Assembly (NCBI GenBank): GCA_030528545.1
Contig: JAUMYR010000052.1
Coordinates: forward strand, 2,075-16,928
From: Propionibacteriaceae bacterium
GTDB lineage: Bacteria > Actinomycetota > Actinomycetes > Propionibacteriales > Propionibacteriaceae
Reading direction: 5' to 3'
DNA length: 14,854 nt
Notes under the pieces: model-generated
The model's input: the letters and a program-made list of their open reading frames with translations, nothing else
Told to the model about the DNA's origin: nothing
Databases searched by the model: none
Translations under genes and position numbers: made by a program
Part shown: in pieces, positions 7,046-13,950 of the stretch
How positions within the stretch are numbered: the first letter of the stretch is position 1
How the letters are laid out: each line of letters begins with the position of its first letter

Positions 7046-8863
7046 ATGGGGCTGGTCGCGGGCATCGACATCGGCAACGCCACCACGGAGGTGGCGCTGG
7101 CCGAGGCGCGCGGCGACGCGCTGGTGTTCCTGGCCAGCTCCATCATCCCCACCACCGGCATCAAGGGTACGCAGGCGAATATCCACGGCGTATTCCAGGC
7201 GTTGACTCTGGCGCTGGACCGGGCCGGGCGCGGCATCGGCGAGCTCGCCCAGATCAGGATCAACGAGGCGGCACCGGTCATCGGCGACGTGGCGATGGAG
7301 ACCATCACCGAGACCATCATCACCGAATCCACCATGATCGGACACAACCCCGCCACCCCGGGAGGGCTGGGCATCGGGGTCGGCGTAACCGTCCCCATCG
7401 ACGGCCTGAACCAGGCCCCCGGCGACACGCCGGTCATCGTGGTCGCCGACCGCTCCCATAGCTATGACCAGGTCGCCGCGGCGATCAACGCAGTCTCCGG
7501 CCGGGTGCGGGTAAGCGGGGCGATCCTGCAGGCCGACGACGGGGTGCTGGTGCACAACCGGCTCGCGGCCAAGATCCCGATCGTGGACGAGGTCGCCCAC
7601 ATCGAGAAGGTGCCGCTGGGGATGATGGCCGCCATCGAGGTCGCCGAGGTGGGTCGGATCGTCGAGACGCTGTCCAACCCCTTCGGCATCGCGACGCTGT
7701 TCGGGCTGAGCCCAGAAGACACCAAGTCGGTCGTCCCGGTCGCCAGGTCCCTGGTCGGCAACCGGTCCGCAGTCGTCATCAAGACCCCGGCGGGAGACGT
7801 CAAGGAGCGCCGCATCCCGGCGGGGCGGCTGCGGTTTATCGGGGAGGTCACCTCGGCCGAGGTCGACGTGGAACGCGGTGCGGCCGAGATCATGGATACT
7901 GCGGCCAAGGTCGCCGGGATCGTCGACATCACCGGCGAGGCGGGCACCAACGTCGGCGGCATGATGGAGAAGGTCCGCGTGACGATGGGCCAGCTCACCG
8001 GCCAGCACCCCCGCGACATCGCCATCACCGACCTGCTGGCGGTGGACACCCACGTGCCGCGGCGGGTCGCGGGCGGCATCGCCAACGAATTCGCCATGGA
8101 GGCCGCGGTCGGTATCGCCGCGATGGTCAAGGCAGACCGGCTGCAGATGGCTAAGATCGCCGCTGAACTGGCCGGCCAGCTTGGCGTCCCGGTCGAGGTC
8201 GGCGGGGTCGAGGCCGACATGGCGATCCGGGGCGCGCTGACCACTCCGGGCACCGCCTCCCCCATCGCGATCCTCGACATGGGCGCTGGTTCCACCGACG
8301 CCTCGGTGATGCGGGCCGACGGCACGCAGGAGTCGATCCACCTGGCCGGGGCGGGAAACATGGTCACCCTCATGATCCAGTCCGAACTGGGCCTGGAGAC
8401 CTTCGACGCCGCCGAGGACGTCAAGCGTTACCCGCTGGCCAAGGTCGAGAGCGTGTTCAACATCCGCCACGAGGACGGCACGGTGCAGTTCTTCACCACG
8501 CCACTGCCGCCGCACGTCTACGCGCGAGTCGTGGTCCTCAAACCCGAGGGTCCGGTTCCGGTCGATGTCGACCTGCCGGTCGAGACGATCCGCCAGGTGC
8601 GGATCCGGGCCAAGGAGCGGGTATTCGTCACCAACGCGATCCGGGCGCTGCGCCGGGTCAGTCCCACCGACAACGTCCGCGACATCGACTTCGTGGTGCT
8701 GGTCGGCGGGTCGGCCCTGGACTTCGAGATCCCCCAGCTGGTCACCAAGGCGCTGGCCGACTACCGGGTCGTGGCGGGCCGGGCCAATATCCGCGGCTGC
8801 GAGGGGCCACGCAACGCCGTCGCGACCGGGCTGGCGCTGAGCTATGAGGGGCAGGGGCGATGA
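7046..8863 (+). CDS. pduG: PduG, diol dehydratase reactivase large subunit
   Basis: This 605-residue chaperone-like ATPase, with PduH, swaps damaged cobalamin on the inactivated dehydratase for fresh adenosylcobalamin. It has an actin/Hsp70-type nucleotide fold: phosphate loop 1 GIDIGNATTEVAL (residues 6-18) and phosphate loop 2 DMGAGSTDAS (411-420). Other family stretches are INEAAPVIGDVAMETITETI, VPLGMMAAIEVAEVGRIVE and KERVFVTNAIRALRRVSPTDN. Length is close to the 610 residues of Salmonella PduG. GAGGGG overlapping the pduE stop gives a ribosome site. The stop codon overlaps the pduH start (ATGA), expected for two subunits made in step. Confidence 0.96.
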   Translation: MGLVAGIDIGNATTEVALAEARGDALVFLASSIIPTTGIKGTQANIHGVFQALTLALDRAGRGIGELAQIRINEAAPVIGDVAMETITETIITESTMIGHNPATPGGLGIGVGVTVPIDGLNQAPGDTPVIVVADRSHSYDQVAAAINAVSGRVRVSGAILQADDGVLVHNRLAAKIPIVDEVAHIEKVPLGMMAAIEVAEVGRIVETLSNPFGIATLFGLSPEDTKSVVPVARSLVGNRSAVVIKTPAGDVKERRIPAGRLRFIGEVTSAEVDVERGAAEIMDTAAKVAGIVDITGEAGTNVGGMMEKVRVTMGQLTGQHPRDIAITDLLAVDTHVPRRVAGGIANEFAMEAAVGIAAMVKADRLQMAKIAAELAGQLGVPVEVGGVEADMAIRGALTTPGTASPIAILDMGAGSTDASVMRADGTQESIHLAGAGNMVTLMIQSELGLETFDAAEDVKRYPLAKVESVFNIRHEDGTVQFFTTPLPPHVYARVVVLKPEGPVPVDVDLPVETIRQVRIRAKERVFVTNAIRALRRVSPTDNVRDIDFVVLVGGSALDFEIPQLVTKALADYRVVAGRANIRGCEGPRNAVATGLALSYEGQGR

Positions 8864-9210
8864 ACACCGAGATCCCGGCGATCGAGGTCGGCGTCCACGA
8901 GGCCGTCGGAGAGGAACAGCTGAGCGAGATCCTGCTCGGCATGGAGGAGGAGGGGGTGCCCGCCCACGTCTGGAGGGACGGTGAACTCAACCCGCTGAAC
9001 CTGGCCGCCCGCGCCGCGACCGCGTCCCGGCTGGGGGTGGGGGTGGGCATCGCGCTCGACTATGCGGTCATCACCACCGACAAACTGCCGCCAGAGCGGC
9101 CCTATATCGCCACCCACGTCTTCCATGACCGGTCCAGGGACCGGATCGTCGGGTCGAATGCGGCCCGGCTCGTCAAGCGCATCCCGCTGCGGCAGGAAAG
9201 GAGTCAATGA
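8860..9210 (+). CDS. pduH: PduH, diol dehydratase reactivase small subunit
   Basis: This 116-residue partner of PduG structurally resembles the dehydratase beta subunit and displaces it during reactivation. Recognisable stretches are GVHEAVGEEQLSEILLGMEE, GVPAHVW, LNLAARAATASRLGVGVGI, and the C-terminal GSNAARLVKRIPLR. Length equals the usual PduH. It overlaps pduG by four bases and its stop touches the pduK start. Confidence 0.93.
   Translation: MNTEIPAIEVGVHEAVGEEQLSEILLGMEEEGVPAHVWRDGELNPLNLAARAATASRLGVGVGIALDYAVITTDKLPPERPYIATHVFHDRSRDRIVGSNAARLVKRIPLRQERSQ
9197..9203 (+). promoter_or_regulatory. Ribosome binding site for pduK, favouring the second of two tandem ATGs
   Basis: AAAGGAG lies three bases before ATG 9207 and six bases before ATG 9210. 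The second spacing is more usual and gives a protein beginning MHALG, matching the MQEALG and MSQALG starts of the two other hexamer proteins. Confidence 0.5.
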
Positions 9211-9590
9211 TGCACGCACTCGGCACCGTGGAGGTGATCGGGCTGGTGGCCGGGATCGAAGCCGCCGATGTCGCCTGCAAGACCGCGAATGTCGAACTGG
9301 TCGGCTACGAGCTGGCCAAGGGCGGCGGCTTGGTCACGATCAAGGTCCTCGGACAGGTGGCCGCGGTGCAGGCGGCGGTCGAGGCCGCGGCCCAGGCCGC
9401 CGGGGCCATCACCCGGGTGGTGAGCAAACTCGTCATTCCCCGCCCGAGCGAGCAGATCGTCCCGCTCATCCATTCGGCCGCCACCGTCGGCTATAGCCCA
9501 CAACCTCAGCCTGAGCCCGAACCTCAGCCAGAGGAAACCCCCGCACCGGCCCCCGCCGGTAAGACCACCACTAGGAGGAAACAGTCATGA
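9210..9590 (+). CDS. pduK: PduK-type BMC-H shell protein with proline-rich C-terminal tail
   Basis: This 126-residue protein has one BMC domain (about residues 1-88: [20 protein letters not shown] to VISRP-like VIPRPSEQI) followed by a low-complexity tail rich in Pro, Glu and Gln (about 97-117) and a basic end, KTTTRRKQS. The pore loop is AKGGGLV. PduK of Salmonella also carries a C-terminal extension, but that one ends in a cysteine cluster thought to bind an iron-sulfur centre; there is no cysteine in this tail. The order K then J is reversed relative to Salmonella and matches, from memory, the order in Lactobacillus. An ATG three bases upstream (9207) is an alternative start. The stop overlaps the pduJ start (ATGA). 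Confidence 0.82.
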   Translation: MHALGTVEVIGLVAGIEAADVACKTANVELVGYELAKGGGLVTIKVLGQVAAVQAAVEAAAQAAGAITRVVSKLVIPRPSEQIVPLIHSAATVGYSPQPQPEPEPQPEETPAPAPAGKTTTRRKQS

Positions 9591-9859
9591 GTCAGGCATT
9601 GGGTCTCGTGGAGACCAAGGGATACGTCGGGGCCGTCGAGGCGGCAGACGCGATGACCAAGTCGGCGAACGTGCAGCTGATCGGCAGTGAGAAGATCGGC
9701 GCCGGTTACGTCACGGTCATGGTGCGTGGCGACGTGGGCGCGGTGAAAGCCGCGGTGGACGCGGGCTCGGCGGCCGCGGCCAAGGTCGGGGAACTGATCT
9801 CCTGCCATGTCATCCCGCGGCCCCACACCGATGTCGAGAAGCTGCTGCCGAAGCTTTAG
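9587..9859 (+). CDS. pduJ: PduJ, major hexameric BMC-H shell protein
   Basis: This 90-residue single BMC-domain protein is a facet tile closely similar to PduA. It begins [20 protein letters not shown] and ends [19 protein letters not shown]; the cysteine before HVIPRP and the short tail are PduJ-like rather than PduA-like. Its pore loop is KIGAG (36-40), so it shares with PduA the alanine in place of the usual pore serine. AGGAGG (9573-9578) inside the end of pduK lies eight bases before the ATG, which overlaps the pduK stop. In Salmonella, PduJ is among the most abundant shell proteins and can replace PduA depending on gene position. Confidence 0.93.
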   Translation: MSQALGLVETKGYVGAVEAADAMTKSANVQLIGSEKIGAGYVTVMVRGDVGAVKAAVDAGSAAAAKVGELISCHVIPRPHTDVEKLLPKL

Positions 9860-9862
9860 GCC

Positions 9863-10498
9863 ATGTCCGAACAGCAACTGGTCGCAGAGATCGCCCGGCG
9901 GGTGGTGAACCGGCTCGCCGAGGCGGACCCCCGCTACGTGGTCGTGGGTATCTCGAACCGGCACGTCCACCTCAGCGACGCCGACTTCACGACCCTGTTC
10001 GGGCGCCCGGCACCCGAGGTGAAGAAGCAGGTGCGCCAGCGGGGCGAGTTCGCCGCGGAGGAGACGGTGACGCTGCACGGGCCGCGGGGCAGCCTCGCCC
10101 GGGTTCGGGTGATGGGCCCCAACCGTCCCGCCACTCAGGTGGAACTCAGCCGCACCGACTGCTACGCCCTCGGGGTTGAGGCTCCCCTCGCCCAGTCGGG
10201 ACAGCTCGACCAGGCCGCCCCCATCGAGATCGAGGGCCCGGCCGGGCGGGTACGCTGCGAACGCGCGGCGATCGTTGCTGGACGCCACATCCACATGAGC
10301 CCGGCCGACGCCCAGGCCCTCGGCCTAGCCGATCAGGACCGGGTCAGCGTCGTGTTTGGAGGGGAGCGGGGCGCACGGATGGATAACTTCCTCATCCGGG
10401 TGAAGGATTCCTACCTCGCCGAGCTGCATCTCGACACCGACGAGGGCAACGCCATCGGCGCCGCGACCGGCGACTATGTGCGGATCGTGACAGACTGA
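9863..10498 (+). CDS. pduL: PduL, BMC-associated phosphotransacylase (propionyl-CoA to propionyl-phosphate)
   Basis: This 211-residue phosphate propanoyltransferase is unrelated to the classical Pta. It converts propionyl-CoA to propionyl-phosphate and so recycles CoA inside the shell. Two repeated beta-barrel domains carry the zinc-binding histidines: ISNRHVHL (H34, H36), GRHIHM (H142, H144) and LHLDTDEGN (H189). Their spacing closely matches characterised PduL. Residues 3-20 (EQQLVAEIARRVVNRLAE) form an encapsulation helix, separating it from cytosolic PduL relatives. The ATG is only 3 bp after the pduJ stop and lacks a clear ribosome site, suggesting coupling to pduJ. Confidence 0.95.
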   Translation: MSEQQLVAEIARRVVNRLAEADPRYVVVGISNRHVHLSDADFTTLFGRPAPEVKKQVRQRGEFAAEETVTLHGPRGSLARVRVMGPNRPATQVELSRTDCYALGVEAPLAQSGQLDQAAPIEIEGPAGRVRCERAAIVAGRHIHMSPADAQALGLADQDRVSVVFGGERGARMDNFLIRVKDSYLAELHLDTDEGNAIGAATGDYVRIVTD

Positions 10499-10508
10499 GC
10501 CATGAGCC

Positions 10509-10516
10509 AAAGGAGG
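10509..10516 (+). promoter_or_regulatory. Strong ribosome binding site before the GTG start of the PduM-position gene
   Basis: AAAGGAGG followed by a five-base spacer leads to GTG 10522. This supports the GTG start and keeps the N-terminal helix in the product. Confidence 0.65.
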
Positions 10517-10521
10517 CCATC

Positions 10522-11253
10522 GTGACCGAGACCGAGATAAAGGCACTCGTCGAGCGGGTCCTTGCCGAACTGGCCGATCGCGCGCCCGTCCCGCCGCCTG
10601 AACCCACCGGCCCGTCGGCGCTGGTGGTGTTCAGCGGCGCACTGCTTGGTTTCGAGGACGCGCTGGCCTCGCTGAAAAGGCTGCGTTCCTCCGGGATGAG
10701 ACTGGACTACGTCCAAACCGACGCGGCCCAGCACATCCTGGACCAGGACGCCATCGCCGCGGCCGGGCTGACCCCCGCCTCGGAATCCCTGACCAAGAGC
10801 CACGACCTGCTGATCGTGGCGACCATGACGGTCAACCTGGCGGCCAAGGTCGCCCATGGCATCGGTGACTGCCTGGCCTCGAACCTCATGGCCGAGTTCA
10901 TCATGAGGGGCGCCCCCGTGATCGCCTCGGTGGCCGGGGCCTGCCCCGACAGCCCCGAGAAGAAGGGCTGGTTCCCGAACATGCCGCCCAGCTACCAGGC
11001 CATGCTGCGGTCGAATCTTGAGGTGTTGCGCTCCTTCGGCGTCCGGCTCGCCGGTGCGGGAAATCTCGACCGGGCCGCGCTGAAAGCGGTGGGCCGGTCC
11101 GGTCCGCCAGAGTGCCAGGAGAAGGTGATTAGCGAGGCGGTGGTGCGCTCCTTCGCCCCAGGCTCCACGGTGCGGATCTCGCCCAAGGCCGTGGTGACGG
11201 CGCTCGCCCACGACTCGGCCCGCACCCTCAACATCACCCTGACTAGGGGATAA
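10522..11253 (+). CDS. PduM-position, flavoprotein-like BMC protein with encapsulation helix
   Basis: This 243-residue protein starts at GTG. Residues 3-19 (ETEIKALVERVLAELAD) form an amphipathic targeting helix, followed by a Pro-rich linker (22-31). The core (about 33-182) looks like a flavoprotein (PF02441-type) Rossmann-like domain: SALVVFSGALLGFEDALASL, DLLIVATMTVNLAAKVAHGI, NLMAEFIMRGAPVIASVAGA. I recall similar flavoprotein genes beside eutN-type genes in clostridial BMC loci. The C-terminal end (KAVVTALAHDSARTLNI) resembles the end of Salmonella PduM, and the gene sits exactly in the PduM slot between pduL and pduN. Salmonella PduM is shorter (about 163 residues) and its role in shell assembly is only partly understood. 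I leave the symbol blank because orthology is unproven. Redox or flavin use (for example with PduO) is conjecture. Confidence 0.68.
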   Translation: MTETEIKALVERVLAELADRAPVPPPEPTGPSALVVFSGALLGFEDALASLKRLRSSGMRLDYVQTDAAQHILDQDAIAAAGLTPASESLTKSHDLLIVATMTVNLAAKVAHGIGDCLASNLMAEFIMRGAPVIASVAGACPDSPEKKGWFPNMPPSYQAMLRSNLEVLRSFGVRLAGAGNLDRAALKAVGRSGPPECQEKVISEAVVRSFAPGSTVRISPKAVVTALAHDSARTLNITLTRG

Positions 11254-11262
11254 GGAGTATCC

Positions 11263-11529
11263 ATGTATCTCGCGACTGTCGTGGGGACCGTGGTATCGAC
11301 CAGCAAGGACGAGCGGCTGGTCGGGTTCAAGCTGCTGCTCACCCAGAGGGTCGATGCCGCCGGGAATCCGGTCGGTAACCCAGAGGTTGCCGTGGACACC
11401 GTCGGGGCCGGGACGGGGGAGACCGTCATCGTCACCAAGGGTAGCTCTGCCCGGTTCGCGGCCGACCGGCGAGAAGCCCCGCTGGATGCCACCATCGTCG
11501 GCATCGTCGACACGGTGGAGACGAGCTGA
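11263..11529 (+). CDS. pduN: PduN, pentameric BMC-P vertex protein
   Basis: This 88-residue EutN/CcmL-family protein forms pentamers that cap the shell vertices. Family features are MYLATVVGTVVSTSKDE, the LVGFKLLLTQ strand, VDTVGAGTGETVIVTKGSSAR and the end DATIVGIVDTVE. Length is typical. AAGGAG at 11252-11257 overlaps the preceding stop and gives a clear ribosome site. Without it shells generally fail to close, so its presence in the operon supports a complete compartment. Confidence 0.95.
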   Translation: MYLATVVGTVVSTSKDERLVGFKLLLTQRVDAAGNPVGNPEVAVDTVGAGTGETVIVTKGSSARFAADRREAPLDATIVGIVDTVETS

Positions 11530-11531
11530 CC

Positions 11532-12542
11532 ATGCCCGCGATCTATACCCGCACTGGAGACAAGGGCGACACCGGCCTGTTCGGGGGCTCCCGGGTGCCT
11601 AAACAGGGCCTGAGGGTCGAGGCCTACGGATCGGTGGACGAGGGCAACGCCGCGCTGGGATTCGCCAAGTCCCTGCTGCCCGCGGGGCCGTGGCGGGAAC
11701 GGGTACACGCGATCCAGCAGCGGATGTTCGTGCTGGCCGCCGAACTCGCCTCGGACGCTCAGGGTGCGCAGCGGCTGGGCAACACCATCGGCGATGCCGA
11801 CGTGTCCACGCTGGAACGCCTGATCGACGACTGCCTAGAGATCACCGGCCCGCAGCGGGCGTTCGTGGTGCCGGGACGGGACCAGACCTCGGCGGCCTTC
11901 CACAGCGCCCGCACGGTGCTGCGCCGGGCCGAACGCCAGGTGCTGCGGCTGGCCGAGGCCGAAGACGTGCGCGGCGAGCTGATCGTGTACCTCAACCGGC
12001 TCTCCGACGCGGTCTACGCCCTGGCCCGGCTGTGTGAGACCTGGGCCGACCAGGCCCGGATCGAGGCGATCGTCCGCTCCGAGGTGGCCAGGGCCCTCGG
12101 GGAAGAGCCGACCGGGCTGGGGCCAGAGTTTGGGCTGGCCACCGCGAAACGGATGGCCGAGGCGGCCGAGGCGAAGGCCGCAGAGATCGGCGTCCCCATC
12201 GTTTTCGCCGCGACCGACGCCGCAGGCCACCTGCTCGTGCTGCACCGGATGCCGGAGGCGCTGCTGGGCAGCATCGACATCGCCACCAACAAGGCCTGGA
12301 CCGCGGCGGCTTTCAAGGCACCCAGCGGGGACCTGGGGGAACTCGCCCGCCGGGACGGCCCGCTGTTCGGGCTGGGCGACACCAACGGCGGGCGGGTGGT
12401 GCTGCTCAGCGGGGGCTTCCCCATCTTCGCCGGGGGCTGTCTGGCCGGGGCGATCGGGGTATCGGGCGGCACTGCTGAACAAGACGGGACGATCGCCGCC
12501 GCGGCGATGGCTGTGATGACAGGAGAGAACAATGAGGATTGA
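11532..12542 (+). CDS. pduO: PduO, two-domain ATP:cob(I)alamin adenosyltransferase with C-terminal GlcG/HbpS-like domain
   Basis: This 336-residue protein makes adenosylcobalamin for PduCDE. The N-terminal domain (1 to about 185) is a PduO-type five-helix adenosyltransferase: nucleotide motif YTRTGDKGDTGLFGG (5-19), SVDEGN (34-39, with D36), FVVPG (111-115), ARTVLRRAER (126-135) and YLNRLSD (153-159, with N155). By position F111, R127, R131 and N155 appear to match key residues of characterised PduO. The C-terminal domain (about 198-330) is a GlcG/DUF336 type, which binds heme in other PduO proteins; its function is unclear. The start lies 2 bp after pduN, with a GGAG 11 bases upstream. Its end overlaps pduP by 11 bp. 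Full length compared with Salmonella PduO. Confidence 0.94.
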   Translation: MPAIYTRTGDKGDTGLFGGSRVPKQGLRVEAYGSVDEGNAALGFAKSLLPAGPWRERVHAIQQRMFVLAAELASDAQGAQRLGNTIGDADVSTLERLIDDCLEITGPQRAFVVPGRDQTSAAFHSARTVLRRAERQVLRLAEAEDVRGELIVYLNRLSDAVYALARLCETWADQARIEAIVRSEVARALGEEPTGLGPEFGLATAKRMAEAAEAKAAEIGVPIVFAATDAAGHLLVLHRMPEALLGSIDIATNKAWTAAAFKAPSGDLGELARRDGPLFGLGDTNGGRVVLLSGGFPIFAGGCLAGAIGVSGGTAEQDGTIAAAAMAVMTGENNED

Positions 12543-13950
12543 TCCGGCGCGGCTAGAGGCCACGGTCCGGGAGGTGCTGGCGCGGCTGAACGCGGCGGCC
12601 GCCGTCACCGGAGACGGGGGAGGAACCGGCCAGGTCACCGGCGATGGGGTGTTTGCCGACATGGACTCTGCGATCAGCGCCGCCTGCGCCGCCCAGCGGG
12701 AGTACCTGGGACGTTCCATGGCCGACCGGCGCCGCTACGTCGCCGCGATCCGGGAGGCGATGCTGGACCCGGAGAACCTCGACTACATGGCCACGCAGGC
12801 CGTCGCCGAGACCGGCATGGGCGACGTCTCCCACAAGTACCTCAAGAACAAGGTCGCGGCCGAACTGACCCCGGGCGTGGAGGACCTCGTCACCGACGCC
12901 TGGTCCGGCGACGATGGGCTGACCACGGTCGAGTACTCCCCCTATGGGGTGATCGGGGCGATCACCCCGACCACTAACCCGACCGAGACCATCACCTGCA
13001 ATTCCATCGGGATGCTCGCGGCGGGCAACGCGGTGGTGTTCAGCCCGCACCCGCGGGCGAAGGCGCTGTCGGTGTGGCAGGTGAAGACCCTCAACCGGGC
13101 GCTGCGGGGGGTCGGCGCCCCGGAGAACCTGATCGTCACGGTCGCCGAACCGTCGCTGGCGAACACCAATGCCATGATGAGCGACCCGCGGGTGGTCATG
13201 CTGGTGGCGACCGGGGGGCCGGGCATCGTCAAGGCGGTGCTGTCCTCGGGCAAGAAGGCGATCGGGGCGGGAGCGGGCAACCCGCCGGTGGTGGTGGACA
13301 CCACCGCGGACATCGAATATGCGGCCAAGTGCATCGTCGACGGGGCGAGTTTCGACAACAACCTGCCGTGTACCTCGGAGAAAGAGATCGTCGCGGTGGA
13401 CGCCATCGCCGACCTGCTGAAGTTCTGCCTGGTCAAGAACGGCGCCTATGAGGTGGGCGGGGAGCAGCTGAAGGCGCTGGAGCAGCTCGTCCTGGCCGAG
13501 AACGGGCCGAAGACCGAATGGGTCGGCAAACCCGCCGCGAGGCTCCTGGAGGCCATCGGCGTGGAGCCACCACCCGGGGTGCGGCTGATCGTGTGCGAGG
13601 CCGCCGCCACCCACCCCTTCGTGCAACACGAGCTGATGATGCCGGTGATCGGGATGGTCCGGGTGCCCGACGTGGACGCCGCCATCGACCTGGCGATCGA
13701 GCTGGAGCACGGCAACCGGCACACCGCGATCATGCACAGCCGGGACGTCAAGAAGCTGACCAAGATGGGCAAGCTGATCCAGACGACGATCTTCGTCAAG
13801 AACGGCCCCTCCTTCGCTGGCCTCGGCATCGGCGGCGAGGGCTATTCGACCTTCACCATCGCCGGTCCGACCGGGGAGGGCCTGACCTCGGCGTGTTCCT
13901 TCGCCAGGAGGCGGCGCTGCGCGCTGGTCGGCGACCTCAACGTCCGATGA
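12532..13950 (+). CDS. pduP: PduP, CoA-acylating propionaldehyde dehydrogenase
   Basis: This 472-residue ALDH-superfamily enzyme converts propionaldehyde, CoA and NAD+ to propionyl-CoA and NADH inside the shell. Residues 4-20 ([17 protein letters not shown]) form the encapsulation helix, followed by a Gly-rich linker (about 24-40). The catalytic domain shows [39 protein letters not shown], the nucleophile C280 in [11 protein letters not shown], and the C-terminal [18 protein letters not shown] precedes the ATG. The gene overlaps pduO by 11 bp and the following malate dehydrogenase gene by 4 bp. Length is typical. Confidence 0.96.
   Translation: MRIDPARLEATVREVLARLNAAAAVTGDGGGTGQVTGDGVFADMDSAISAACAAQREYLGRSMADRRRYVAAIREAMLDPENLDYMATQAVAETGMGDVSHKYLKNKVAAELTPGVEDLVTDAWSGDDGLTTVEYSPYGVIGAITPTTNPTETITCNSIGMLAAGNAVVFSPHPRAKALSVWQVKTLNRALRGVGAPENLIVTVAEPSLANTNAMMSDPRVVMLVATGGPGIVKAVLSSGKKAIGAGAGNPPVVVDTTADIEYAAKCIVDGASFDNNLPCTSEKEIVAVDAIADLLKFCLVKNGAYEVGGEQLKALEQLVLAENGPKTEWVGKPAARLLEAIGVEPPPGVRLIVCEAAATHPFVQHELMMPVIGMVRVPDVDAAIDLAIELEHGNRHTAIMHSRDVKKLTKMGKLIQTTIFVKNGPSFAGLGIGGEGYSTFTIAGPTGEGLTSACSFARRRRCALVGDLNVR

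Noticed and set aside
6530..8515. A 661-codon open frame on the minus strand opposite pduE and pduG
   Set aside because: It is an antisense frame kept open by GC-rich codon bias; its translation is low-complexity (Asp, Arg, Gly, His-rich) with no recognisable domain, while both sense genes are clear.
10502..10525. A seven-codon mini-ORF whose stop overlaps the GTG start of the PduM-position gene
   Set aside because: It contains the ribosome site itself and has no ribosome site of its own, so it is probably accidental.
12553..13737. A 394-codon minus-strand frame opposite pduP
   Set aside because: Shadow of pduP; the composition is Arg/His/Gly-rich and unlike a folded protein.
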